Below are positions 43,924 through 52,411 of a stretch of DNA of 64,000 nucleotides, piece after piece. Source of the DNA: Alphaproteobacteria bacterium (GTDB lineage Bacteria > Pseudomonadota > Alphaproteobacteria > Caulobacterales > Aquidulcibacteraceae); the NCBI GenBank assembly GCA_016124655.1, contig WGNI01000003.1:62001-126000 (forward strand), in the 5' to 3' direction. The notes beneath the pieces are model-generated. The model did not search any database. It was not told the origin of the DNA and was given only the letters and a program-made list of their open reading frames with translations. A program made the translations under genes and the position numbers. Each line of letters starts with the position of its first letter. The first letter of the stretch is position 1.

Positions 43924-45228
43924 ATGGCGATGCCGATCCGGTTCTTCAATATCCAGGACATCGAACTCATAGATTTCGCCAAGCTGGTCCGGCAATTGCC
44001 GCGACGGCCGAGCTGGAACCCGTTCTCCGTGCAGGGCCAATACGTTCGCGCGATCCTAGAATCCGAACAGATGCTGCGCGACAACGGCATCAACTCGGCG
44101 CTGCGTCTGGCGCACTTCTTCGGCCAGGGCCTGGTGGAGACCAATTTCCTTCAAGCGAAAGCAGAGAACCTCAATTATAGCGCCGACGGACTGCGCCGCA
44201 TCTTCCGCCGCAAATTCGCCGACGATGCTGAGATTGAATCCTATGCCCGCAAGCCCGAACGCATCGCCAATCGGGTTTACGCCGACCGGCTCGGCAATGG
44301 GCCGGAAAGTTCCGGCGACGGCTGGCGCTATCGCGGCCGCGGTTTCTTTCAGCTTACGGGAAAAGATAATTATCAACGCTATGGCGAACTCGCCGGCGTC
44401 GATCTCGTCAACGATCCTGAATTGATCGAGCGCGATCTGAAAATGTCGCTGCTGGTCGCAGCCGCGTTTTTCGACAAGACCGGACTGGGCGAATTCGCCG
44501 ACCGCAACGACGTCGCCGGAGTGTCCCGCGGCGTCAATCGCGGCAACCCCCGATCGCCGACGCCCGCACACGGCGAGGCTGAACGCATCGAATGGACGAC
44601 CAAGGCGCTTGCACTGGTCCGCGATCCCGCCGGGCTCTTGACGATGCCGGCAGGCCCTCAGCCGGACCAGCCGCAGACCGAGACGCCATCCTCCGACCTG
44701 ACGATCGGATCCACCGGCGCCGCCGTGCAAACCCTGCAGCGTATGCTCAACGCGCTGGGTTACGCCGTGGGCGTCGACGATGGCATTTTCGGGCCAGGGA
44801 CAAGGCGCGCCGTTCTGGCCTTCCAGGACGAACATGGCCTGCCCGCGACCGGCGTGGCCGACCAGGCGACCCGCGACGCCATCTCCAAGGCGCTCGACGA
44901 AGCGCCCGCGACGCCGGCCGATCCAACCATCCCGCAGACGCCTGCCCCCGAACCCCCGCCCGGCGAACTGCCCGCGCCCACGCCGCCATCGGCGCAGAAC
45001 CCGCCGCTCACGCAAAGCCGCACGATCTGGGGCGCGATCCTGGCGGCCATAGCGGGCCTTGTCGGCATGGTGCGCACGGCGTTCGACCAGGCCGCATCCG
45101 CTTTCCCGGTGCTCCAAACGCCCTACGGCCCGTTCAACACGATCTGGCTCTTGGTGGCCCTGCTGCTGATCGGCGTCGGGATCGTCATCTACGCGCGCAT
45201 CGACGATCGCCGGAAAAAGAAGCGATAG
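43924..45228 (+). CDS. Membrane-anchored GH19 lysozyme-like protein with peptidoglycan-binding domain
   Basis: A 434-residue protein in three parts. Residues 1-240 are a GH19 chitinase/endolysin-type domain (LAHFFGQGLVETNFLQAKAENLNY with the candidate catalytic Glu; RYRGRGFFQLTGKDNYQRY). Residues of about 256-325 form a PG_binding_1 domain (LQRMLNALGY...DGIFGPGTRRAVLAFQ). A Pro-rich linker is followed by two hydrophobic helices (about 368-384 and 407-424) and a basic tail RRKKKR. There is no signal peptide. Phage endolysins share the first two parts; the C-terminal membrane anchor is unusual and hints at a domesticated phage or gene-transfer-agent lysin. GTGGAGGG precedes the ATG. Confidence 0.88.
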   Translation: MAMPIRFFNIQDIELIDFAKLVRQLPRRPSWNPFSVQGQYVRAILESEQMLRDNGINSALRLAHFFGQGLVETNFLQAKAENLNYSADGLRRIFRRKFADDAEIESYARKPERIANRVYADRLGNGPESSGDGWRYRGRGFFQLTGKDNYQRYGELAGVDLVNDPELIERDLKMSLLVAAAFFDKTGLGEFADRNDVAGVSRGVNRGNPRSPTPAHGEAERIEWTTKALALVRDPAGLLTMPAGPQPDQPQTETPSSDLTIGSTGAAVQTLQRMLNALGYAVGVDDGIFGPGTRRAVLAFQDEHGLPATGVADQATRDAISKALDEAPATPADPTIPQTPAPEPPPGELPAPTPPSAQNPPLTQSRTIWGAILAAIAGLVGMVRTAFDQAASAFPVLQTPYGPFNTIWLLVALLLIGVGIVIYARIDDRRKKKR

Positions 45229-45276
45229 ACGCCCCGCACAATCAGAGCCTGCCCCCTTGACCACCTTTGTGCGGAT

Positions 45277-45302
45277 AGCTACCTTTACATACAAAGGTAG
45301 CT
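45277..45302. promoter_or_regulatory. PadR operator, perfect inverted repeat
   Basis: AGCTACCTTT and AAAGGTAGCT form a perfect 10-base inverted repeat around ACATAC, ending three bases before the padR ATG. A TTGACC at 45257-45262 with TACCTT 17 bases further on (45280-45285) would put the repeat on top of the -10. This fits autorepression by the PadR protein encoded immediately downstream. Confidence 0.8.
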
Positions 45303-45305
45303 TTG

Positions 45306-45635
45306 ATGCCCACCCATTCCGAAGACGGCTTCGCCGGCCTGCGCAAAGGCCTCCTGGAGTTTGTGCTGCTGACGATCATCGCCGGTGGCCGGCTCTACGT
45401 GGCCGACATGCTCGCGAAACTGGCCGATACGCCCTTCGCCACCCAGGAAGGCACGCTCTACCCGCTCCTGTCCAAGCTGCGCCGCGACGCGCTGGTGGAC
45501 TATGAGTGGGTGGAGTCCGAAGCGGGCCCACCGCGCAAATATTACCGCCTGACGGAACAAGGCGCGCAGCGGCTGGCCGATCTTTCATCCTATTGGCGTC
45601 AGCTCAATGACGCCCTTCTGCGCCTAGGGGACTAA
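45306..45635 (+). CDS. PadR family transcriptional regulator
   Basis: A 109-residue winged-helix repressor of the short PadR class: GLRKGLLEFVLLTIIAGGRLYVADMLAKL, TQEGTLYPLLSKLRRDALVDYEW and RKYYRLTEQGAQRL. It has a short C-terminal helix for dimerisation. It is first in a two-gene operon with the PspC-domain protein five bases downstream. Such pairs are common and the regulator usually represses its own operon. The operator overlapping its promoter supports that. Confidence 0.94.
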   Translation: MPTHSEDGFAGLRKGLLEFVLLTIIAGGRLYVADMLAKLADTPFATQEGTLYPLLSKLRRDALVDYEWVESEAGPPRKYYRLTEQGAQRLADLSSYWRQLNDALLRLGD

Positions 45636-45640
45636 GGCTC

Positions 45641-46759
45641 ATGGAACGCGTTATCGCCGTCAATCTGAACGGACATTCCTACACCCTCGACGAAAGCGCT
45701 TATGCGCGCCTGAAGGCCTATCTCGATCAGGCCGAACACGCGCTGCGCGACAATCCTGACCGCGCCGAGATCATTCGCGATCTCGAACAGGCGATTGCAG
45801 ACAAGTGCAATGCGCGTCTCGGGTCCCATAAATCCGTCATCTCCGATGCCGACGTCGCCACAGCGCTTGAGGAAATGGGGCCAGTGGACGGCGCCGAACC
45901 GGCGCCGGACGGCGCGCGCCATGAGTCCGCGCGTGACGGCGGTCCGACCAAGCGGCTCTATCGCGTTCGCGAAGGCGCAGTAATCAGCGGCGTGTGCTCT
46001 GGCCTTGGCGCGTATTTTGACATCGACGCAAACATCATCCGCATCCTCTTCGTGGTGGCGACCTTTGTCACCGGCGGCGGCGCGATCCTCGTCTACATCG
46101 CCATGATGTTCATCGTGCCGAGCGCCAACACGCGCGAAGAATGGGCGCAAGCGCACGGCCTTGCCTTCAACGCGCAAGAAGTGATCGAACGCGCCAAACA
46201 GGACTATGCGCGTTTCACCGACGACCCGCCCTGGGGCGACCGCTATCGCCGCAAATGGCGCCGGCGCTATCGAGAATGGCGCCGCGGCTGGGACGCACCG
46301 GACGCGCAAGACGCGCCGCCGCCGCGCACGCCGGTGAGCTACGGCGTGCGCATGGCCGCCGGCGGGCTGGCGGTGCTGTTCACCGTCATCGGCGCCGTGC
46401 TGACTGTGGCGTTTCTGTTCGCCATCGTGTCATTGCTGACATCCGGCGTCGTGCTCAGCTGGGCGCCGCCCGCGACCGTGCCCCTGTGGTTTGCCGTCAT
46501 CGTCTTGCTGATCGCGTTTTCCATCATTGGCGCGCCGATATCGGCGGTGCGGCATTGGGCTTACGCAACCATGCACGGCTATCCGCCAAACGCGCACGGC
46601 TGGGCGCACCATCGCCATTCGGGTTTGGGCTTCCTGTTTGCCGCCATTCTGGTCATCGTCGTCGTGCAATGGTCCGCGCCGGAGGCCAACGACGTCATCG
46701 CGCGCATCCCGGAGATGGCGCGTGATTTGTGGCAATCCATCGTCACCGCGCTGCGCTGA
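45641..46759 (+). CDS. PspC domain membrane protein
   Basis: A 372-residue inner membrane protein. An N-terminal HAAS-like soluble domain (ESAYARLKAYLDQAEHALRDNPDRAEIIRDLEQAIADK) is followed by a PspC domain (KRLYRVREGAVISGVCSGLGAYFDIDANIIRILFVV) and three further membrane segments. A highly basic stretch (RYRRKWRRRYREWRRGW) sits between them. A role in envelope stress is likely from the domain. GGGGACTAAGG serves as ribosome site and overlaps the padR end. Confidence 0.93.
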   Translation: MERVIAVNLNGHSYTLDESAYARLKAYLDQAEHALRDNPDRAEIIRDLEQAIADKCNARLGSHKSVISDADVATALEEMGPVDGAEPAPDGARHESARDGGPTKRLYRVREGAVISGVCSGLGAYFDIDANIIRILFVVATFVTGGGAILVYIAMMFIVPSANTREEWAQAHGLAFNAQEVIERAKQDYARFTDDPPWGDRYRRKWRRRYREWRRGWDAPDAQDAPPPRTPVSYGVRMAAGGLAVLFTVIGAVLTVAFLFAIVSLLTSGVVLSWAPPATVPLWFAVIVLLIAFSIIGAPISAVRHWAYATMHGYPPNAHGWAHHRHSGLGFLFAAILVIVVVQWSAPEANDVIARIPEMARDLWQSIVTALR

Positions 46760-46795
46760 CCATGCGCATAGGGAGTCGCGTGTCCGCGCGCCGCA

Positions 46796-47167
46796 CTAGC
46801 GCCGGAGATCGACGATCGGCGCAAAGCCGCCATAGATCATGCGCACGCCATCGAACGGCATCGGATTTTTCTCTGGGTTCATGCGATCGTCGCCGCCCAT
46901 ATCCTGGGTCATTTTCGCCATCGCGGCGTCCCGGGTCGCCTTGTCCGGCCACTCGATCCAGGAAAACACGACGATCTCGTCATCCGTCGCCTGCACGGCC
47001 CGCTGGAAGTCCGTCACCTTCCCGATGGGAACGTCATCGCCCCAGCACTCGACCACACGCAGCGCGCCCAGCTCAATGAACACGGTGTCTCCGAAATTGG
47101 CGTGATCGATGAATGCCTGCTTGTTCGCCTTGGGCACGGCGATGACAAAACCATCAATGTAGGACAT
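46796..47167 (-). CDS. DUF1428 domain protein
   Basis: A 123-residue protein of the DUF1428 family (MSYIDGFVIAVPKANKQAFIDHA, VVECWGDDVPIGKVTDF, FSWIEWPDKATRDAAMAKM, MPFDGVRMIYGGFAPIVDL). It has a ferredoxin-like alpha/beta-barrel-type fold and unknown function. It is conserved across proteobacteria. It converges on the PspC gene and lies downstream of ssb on the same strand with a 68-base gap. Confidence 0.93.
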   Translation of the reverse strand: MSYIDGFVIAVPKANKQAFIDHANFGDTVFIELGALRVVECWGDDVPIGKVTDFQRAVQATDDEIVVFSWIEWPDKATRDAAMAKMTQDMGGDDRMNPEKNPMPFDGVRMIYGGFAPIVDLRR

Positions 47168-47235
47168 GGCGGATCTCCCATCGCCGCGCGCCCCGTTTGG
47201 CGACGCGCGGCGGGACGCTTCGATCCTTCACATCA

Positions 47236-47712
47236 TCAGAACGGGATTTCGTCGTCCAGGTCGGCGGAGAAATTCTCGCGCGGGCCTTCAGCGACGCGGC
47301 GCGCGCCGGCGTTCGATGTGAAGCTGTCGCCGTCTTCATAAGAGCGCCCGCCGCCATCGCCCTTGCCCCCGAGCATGGTCAGTTCGCCGCGATAGCGCTG
47401 CAGCACGACTTCCGTCGTGTACTTTTCCTGACCTTGCTGATCCGTCCATTTCCGCGTCTGCAGCTGGCCTTCGATGTAAACCGTCGAACCCTTGTGCAGG
47501 TATTGCTCCGCAACCTTCGCAAGCTGCTCATTGAAGATCACGACATTGTGCCACTCCGTGCGCTCCCGCCGCTCCCCGGAGGATTTGTCGCGCCAGTTTT
47601 CCGATGTCGCGATGCGCAGATTGACCACCGGCTCGCCGGAATTGAGCCGTCGCACTTCCGGGTCACGTCCCAGATTGCCGATGAGGATGACTTTGTTGAC
47701 GCTGCCTGCCAT
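47236..47712 (-). CDS. ssb: Single-stranded DNA-binding protein
   Basis: A 158-residue SSB. The N-terminal OB fold ([65 protein letters not shown]) is followed by a short glycine-rich linker and the conserved acidic tip DDEIPF, which recruits repair and replication partners. It is divergent from the uvrA side with a LexA box 100 bases upstream, the classic SOS arrangement. Confidence 0.98.
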   Translation of the reverse strand: MAGSVNKVILIGNLGRDPEVRRLNSGEPVVNLRIATSENWRDKSSGERRERTEWHNVVIFNEQLAKVAEQYLHKGSTVYIEGQLQTRKWTDQQGQEKYTTEVVLQRYRGELTMLGGKGDGGGRSYEDGDSFTSNAGARRVAEGPRENFSADLDDEIPF

Positions 47713-47811
47713 GGCCTGATCTCCGTGTCCTGCGCTTGCTCCATGACCCGATCGGCGAAGCGATGCGGATCGCGCGTCCCACCTTCTCCGGGATGGACAA
47801 GGCAGAATTTT

Positions 47812-47826
47812 GTTCTTACTATGTTC
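47812..47826. promoter_or_regulatory. LexA (SOS) box
   Basis: GTTC at 47812-47815 and GTTC at 47823-47826 with exactly seven bases between match the alphaproteobacterial SOS box GTTC-N7-GTTC. It lies 100 bases before the ssb start (minus) and about 150 bases before the plus-strand leader frame that runs into uvrA. Damage-inducible control of ssb, and possibly of uvrA, is expected. Confidence 0.9.
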
Positions 47827-47975
47827 TCACATAACGATTCGAACATCAAGGTTAATTTGACGCCTGCGATTCGGCGAGAGGCCGGCAACGCGGCGCGGGC
47901 GAACGGGGCAGGGCTGGGGGTCTAGCCGAGCGGAGACGCCAAGCGCATATCCTGCGTTTACGATTTGGGGATCGC

Positions 47976-48182
47976 ATGCCGCAACGAGCGCCCGCGCTGT
48001 TCATTGGACACGGCTCGCCGATGAACGCGATCGACGACACGCCGTCCGCGCGCGGTTATGCGTCCGGCGCCGCGTTACCGCATCCAATCGACGTCGATGT
48101 ACTTGAGGACGGTCATGTCTTCGATCGCTCCGCGTTTCCTGGCGCTTCCATGACCTCACGCGCCTTCGGCCTTCCTTCATGA
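47976..48182 (+). pseudogene. Internally deleted DODA-type extradiol dioxygenase remnant, coupled to uvrA
   Basis: A 68-codon frame. Its start, PALFIGHGSPMNAIDD, is the N-terminus of the 4,5-DOPA extradiol dioxygenase (YgiD/LigB-like) family, including the first metal-binding histidine. Its end, [12 protein letters not shown], matches the C-terminal motif of the same family (G-SLSM-S---FG). About 190 central residues are missing. The remnant is still in frame and its stop overlaps the uvrA start as ATGA, with GGGGATCGC before its own ATG. It may now serve only as a leader coupling translation to uvrA. Confidence 0.75.
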
Positions 48183-51109
48183 GCGACGCCCTTACCCATA
48201 TCCGCGTGCGCGGCGCGCGCGAGCACAATCTGAAGGGCGTCAATCTCGACATTCCCCGCGGCAAGCTCGTCGTGCTGACTGGTCTCTCCGGCTCCGGCAA
48301 ATCCTCGCTGGCGTTCGACACGATCTATGCGGAAGGTCAGCGCCGCTATGTCGAAAGCCTTTCCGCCTACGCTCGTCAGTTCCTGGAGCTGATGCAGAAA
48401 CCCGACGTCGATTCCATCGAAGGCCTCTCGCCCGCGATCTCGATTGAACAGAAAACCACATCGCGCAATCCGCGCTCCACCGTCGGCACCGTCACCGAAA
48501 TCTACGATTACATGCGCCTGTTGTGGGCGCGCGTCGGCGTGCCCTATTCGCCCGCGACCGGCCAGCCGATCGAAGCCATGCAGGTCAGCCAGATGGTCGA
48601 TCGCGTCATGGAGATTCCCGAAGGCGCGCGGATTTACTTGCTCGCCCCCATGGTGCGCGACCGCAAGGGCGAATACCGCAAGGAAATCGCCGAGCTTCTG
48701 AAGAAGGGCTATCAGCGCGCCAAGATCGACGGCGAATTCTACGCGTTGGAAGACGCCCCCGCGCTCGACAAGAAACTGAAGCACACCATCGAGGTCGTGA
48801 TCGATCGCCTCGCGGTGAAACCGGGCATCGAAACGCGCCTGGCGGATTCCATGGAGCAGGCGCTGCGCCTTGCCGACAACATCGCCATCGTCGAGTTCGC
48901 CGACGCGCCGCCGAAAGACTATGACAGCCGCGTCCTTTTCTCCGCCAAGTTCGCCTGCCCGGTCTCAGGATTCACAATACCCGAAATCGAGCCGCGGCTT
49001 TTTTCCTTCAACAATCCCGCCGGCGCCTGCCCGACCTGCGACGGTCTTGGCGCGCAGCTGAAATTCGACGCCGATCTCGTCATCCCCGACAAGGACAAAA
49101 GCCTGCAGGACGGCGCTGTCGCGCCTTGGGCGCGCGGCCCTTCGCCCCTTTACACCCAAACGCTGCAAGCCATCGCCAAGCACCACAAGGTGAAGATGGA
49201 CACGCCGTGGCGCGCCTTGCCCAAGGAAGCGCGCGAAACAGTGCTCTATGGCACCAAGGACACTGTTCACTTCGTCTATGACGACGGCCTGCGCCGCTAC
49301 GAAACCAAGAAGACGTTCGAAGGCGTCATTCCCAATCTCGAACGGCGCTGGAAGGAAACCGACTCCGCCTGGGTACGGGAGGAGCTGGGCCGCTATCAGA
49401 GCCAGGCGCCGTGCCCCACATGCGGCGGCAAACGCTTGAAGCCGGAAGCTCTGGCCGTGAAAGTCGGCAAGAAAGATATTTCCGAAGTTGGAGAATTGTC
49501 GATCCGCGCCGCGCGCGACTGGTTCGCCGCCGTGCCGAAATCGCTTTCCGCCAAGAACAAGGAAATCGCCGCCCGCATTCTCAAAGAGATCAACGATCGC
49601 CTGCGCTTTCTCGTCGATGTCGGCCTGGAATACCTCACGCTCTCGCGCGCATCCGGCACGCTGAGCGGCGGGGAGAGCCAGCGCATTCGCTTGGCTTCGC
49701 AGATAGGCTCCGGCCTCACTGGCGTGCTCTATGTGCTCGACGAACCGAGCATCGGCCTGCACCAGCGCGACAACACCCGTCTCCTGGAAACGCTCCAGCG
49801 CCTGCGCGATCTCGGCAACACCGTGCTCGTCGTCGAGCACGACGAAGAAGCCATCCTGACCGCCGATCATGTCGTCGACATGGGCCCCGCAGCCGGCATC
49901 CATGGCGGCAAGGTGATCGCGGAGGGCCCGCCCAAGGCGATCATGCAATCGAAGGAAAGCGTCACCGGCGCTTATCTCACAGGCCGGCGTGAAATCGCCG
50001 TGCCGGACAAGCGCCGCCGCGCCAATCCGAAGAAGCAGCTCAAAGTGATTGGCGCAAGCGGCAACAATCTGCAGGGCGTGACCGCGGAAATTCCGGTGGG
50101 CCTGTTCACCTGCATCACCGGCGTGTCCGGCGGCGGCAAATCCACCTTCACGATCGAGACGCTCTATAAGGCCGCCGCGCGCCGGCTCAACGGCGCGTCC
50201 GAAAACCCCGCGCCCTATGACAGCATCGAAGGCCTGGAGCATTTCGACAAAGTCATCGACATCGATCAAAGCCCGATCGGGCGCACGCCGCGCTCCAATC
50301 CCGCCACCTATACCGGCGCCTTCACGCCGATCCGCGAATGGTATGCAGGCCTCCCGGAAGCGAAAGCGCGCGGCTACGGCCCGGGGCGGTTTTCGTTCAA
50401 CGTCAAAGGCGGGCGCTGCGAAGCCTGCCAAGGCGACGGCGTCATCAAGATCGAGATGCATTTCCTGCCCGACGTCTACGTCACCTGCGACGTCTGCAAG
50501 GGCAAACGCTACAACCGCGAAACGCTCGAAATCACGTTCAAGGGAAAATCCATCTCCGACGTGCTCGACATGACGGTGGAGGAGGCAGCGCTCCTCTTCA
50601 ACGCCGTGCCCTCGATCCGCGACAAGATGGAGACGCTGACCCGCGTGGGCCTCGGCTACATCCATGTCGGCCAGCAGGCCACCACGCTGTCGGGCGGCGA
50701 AGCGCAACGCGTGAAGCTGTCGAAGGAATTGTCCCGCCGGGCAACGGGGCGCACGCTCTACATTCTCGATGAGCCGACCACGGGTCTGCATTTCGAAGAC
50801 ACGCGCAAGCTGCTCGAAGTGCTCCATGAGCTGGTCGAGAACGGCAACACGGTCGTGGTCATCGAGCACAATCTCGACGTCATCAAAACCGCCGACTGGA
50901 TCCTTGATCTCGGCCCCGAAGGCGGCGATGGCGGCGGCCGCGTCGTCGCACATGGCACGCCCGAAGAGGTCGCCAAGGCGAAAGGCTCGTGGACCGGTCA
51001 ATATCTAGCCCAAACATTGGACAAACACGCCGCCCGCGCCGCCCCGCCGGTCAAGGCCGCGGCCGCCCCAGTGAAACCTGTGCGCAAGGCCGCGCGTAAA
51101 AGAGTTTGA
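48179..51109 (+). CDS. uvrA: Excinuclease ABC subunit A
   Basis: A 976-residue UvrA, the damage-recognition ATPase of nucleotide excision repair. It has two ABC modules: Walker [10 protein letters not shown] near the N-terminus and GVSGGGKST near residue 640, two signature loops ([11 protein letters not shown] and [11 protein letters not shown]), and zinc modules with CPTC...CPTCGG and CEAC...CDVC. Length is typical and the C-terminus is alanine/lysine-rich. There is no strong ribosome site of its own; the ATG overlaps the upstream remnant frame, so translation is probably coupled. The LexA box upstream suggests SOS induction. Confidence 0.99.
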   Translation: MSDALTHIRVRGAREHNLKGVNLDIPRGKLVVLTGLSGSGKSSLAFDTIYAEGQRRYVESLSAYARQFLELMQKPDVDSIEGLSPAISIEQKTTSRNPRSTVGTVTEIYDYMRLLWARVGVPYSPATGQPIEAMQVSQMVDRVMEIPEGARIYLLAPMVRDRKGEYRKEIAELLKKGYQRAKIDGEFYALEDAPALDKKLKHTIEVVIDRLAVKPGIETRLADSMEQALRLADNIAIVEFADAPPKDYDSRVLFSAKFACPVSGFTIPEIEPRLFSFNNPAGACPTCDGLGAQLKFDADLVIPDKDKSLQDGAVAPWARGPSPLYTQTLQAIAKHHKVKMDTPWRALPKEARETVLYGTKDTVHFVYDDGLRRYETKKTFEGVIPNLERRWKETDSAWVREELGRYQSQAPCPTCGGKRLKPEALAVKVGKKDISEVGELSIRAARDWFAAVPKSLSAKNKEIAARILKEINDRLRFLVDVGLEYLTLSRASGTLSGGESQRIRLASQIGSGLTGVLYVLDEPSIGLHQRDNTRLLETLQRLRDLGNTVLVVEHDEEAILTADHVVDMGPAAGIHGGKVIAEGPPKAIMQSKESVTGAYLTGRREIAVPDKRRRANPKKQLKVIGASGNNLQGVTAEIPVGLFTCITGVSGGGKSTFTIETLYKAAARRLNGASENPAPYDSIEGLEHFDKVIDIDQSPIGRTPRSNPATYTGAFTPIREWYAGLPEAKARGYGPGRFSFNVKGGRCEACQGDGVIKIEMHFLPDVYVTCDVCKGKRYNRETLEITFKGKSISDVLDMTVEEAALLFNAVPSIRDKMETLTRVGLGYIHVGQQATTLSGGEAQRVKLSKELSRRATGRTLYILDEPTTGLHFEDTRKLLEVLHELVENGNTVVVIEHNLDVIKTADWILDLGPEGGDGGGRVVAHGTPEEVAKAKGSWTGQYLAQTLDKHAARAAPPVKAAAAPVKPVRKAARKRV

Positions 51110-51128
51110 TCAGCGCAAGGGGAACGAT

Positions 51129-52397
51129 ATGCGGCGATGGGCGATTGCGGCGGCGGCGGTGTGCATGTTCGCCAGCGCCTGCACCCCGGCAGCCTTCCGG
51201 CGCGTCGGCGAGGCGGTCGCCGATACCCCTGTTCAGCCGGATGTGCTTGGGCCCTTCAATTCCGACGCCCCGATCGACACCGCGCAAGCCTGGAGCGAAC
51301 GCCGCGCGCCGTTGTTGCGCGAAGCGTTTCAGGAACGTGTCTATGGCCGTATGCCCGCAGCCTACGCGCCGCGCATCCTAGAGCGAAAGCCGCTCGAAAT
51401 CCGTGCGCTGGGCGATGCCGCAATCGCTGAGCAATGGACCATCGCAGTCACGGACGATCCCGATCCGCTGAAATTCAATCTCGTCCTGGTCACGCCGCCA
51501 AACACGGTCGCAGCGCCCTTGATCATCGCCGAAGTCTTCTGCGGCAATCGCGCCGCCACCCCCGGCCGTCCTGCGGCCGTCGCCGAACCGCTCACGCCCG
51601 TCATGTACCCCTGCCGCCACGGTTGGACCGATCCGATCGCGGAAGCGGTTCTCGGCCGCTACATCAACGGCGCGCCGATCCTGGACGTCATCGGGCGCGG
51701 TTACGCGTTGGCGTATTTTTATCCAGGCGACGTCGTGGCCGACGACGCGGAATTGGCGCCGGCAGCGCTCGCGCGGCTGACGCCGCCCGACACGCCCGAG
51801 GATCAGCGCACCGGCGCCATTGCTGTTTGGGCATGGCTGTTCTCCCGCGCCATCGATGCGGTGCAGGCCGATCCGCGCATCGACGCGGCGCGCATCGCCG
51901 TTTGGGGGCACTCGCGCCATGGCAAGGCCGCGATCGTCGCCGGCGCCTTTGACGAACGCATCGCTGCAATTATCGCCCATCAATCCGGTCGCGGCGGCGC
52001 CTCGCTGGCCAATTCCGAGGAGGGCGAAACCCTGGAGCAGATCACCAGCGAATATCCGCATTGGTTCGCGCCCGCCTTCGCGCATCTGCCGGCGGCCGGA
52101 TACCCGATCGATCAGCACGCCCTGCTGGGGCTCATCGCGCCGCGGCCGGTGCTGCTGGGCAATGGCGATCACGATGCCTGGTCCGACCCGCACTCCGCGT
52201 TCCGCGCAGCCCAAGCCGCATCGCGTGTCTATGCCCTGTTCGGCGATCGGGGCATGACCCAATCCGCAATGCGCACGGAGAGCGTGGAGGACGATCTGTC
52301 CTTCTTCCTGCGCCCTGGCCGCCACGGTGTGACGACCGAAGATTGGCGCTTGTTTTTGCAGTTCCTGGACGCGCATCTTAAGCCCGACGAGATCTAG
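51129..52397 (+). CDS. CE15-like glucuronoyl esterase/alpha-beta hydrolase, lipoprotein
   Basis: A 422-residue exported hydrolase. A signal with lipobox (CMFASAC) is followed by an alpha/beta fold. The nucleophile motif GHSRHGKAA corresponds to the GCSRxGK motif of CE15 glucuronoyl esterases, with HQSGRGGAS downstream and a C-terminal catalytic histidine in RPGRHGVT. CE15 enzymes cleave ester links between glucuronoxylan and lignin. AAGGGGAA precedes the ATG. It follows uvrA by 19 bases, so readthrough is possible. Confidence 0.87.
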   Translation: MRRWAIAAAAVCMFASACTPAAFRRVGEAVADTPVQPDVLGPFNSDAPIDTAQAWSERRAPLLREAFQERVYGRMPAAYAPRILERKPLEIRALGDAAIAEQWTIAVTDDPDPLKFNLVLVTPPNTVAAPLIIAEVFCGNRAATPGRPAAVAEPLTPVMYPCRHGWTDPIAEAVLGRYINGAPILDVIGRGYALAYFYPGDVVADDAELAPAALARLTPPDTPEDQRTGAIAVWAWLFSRAIDAVQADPRIDAARIAVWGHSRHGKAAIVAGAFDERIAAIIAHQSGRGGASLANSEEGETLEQITSEYPHWFAPAFAHLPAAGYPIDQHALLGLIAPRPVLLGNGDHDAWSDPHSAFRAAQAASRVYALFGDRGMTQSAMRTESVEDDLSFFLRPGRHGVTTEDWRLFLQFLDAHLKPDEI

Positions 52398-52411
52398 GTC
52401 GGGAGGCCAGG

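Noticed and set aside
45257..45302. Intrinsic terminator at the PadR inverted repeat
   Set aside because: The repeat is AT-moderate, sits directly before an ATG with promoter-like hexamers, and has no T tail; an operator explains it better.
48965..51001. A 678-codon minus-strand open frame opposite uvrA
   Set aside because: It mirrors the conserved uvrA codons in a shadow frame and shows no independent family motif.
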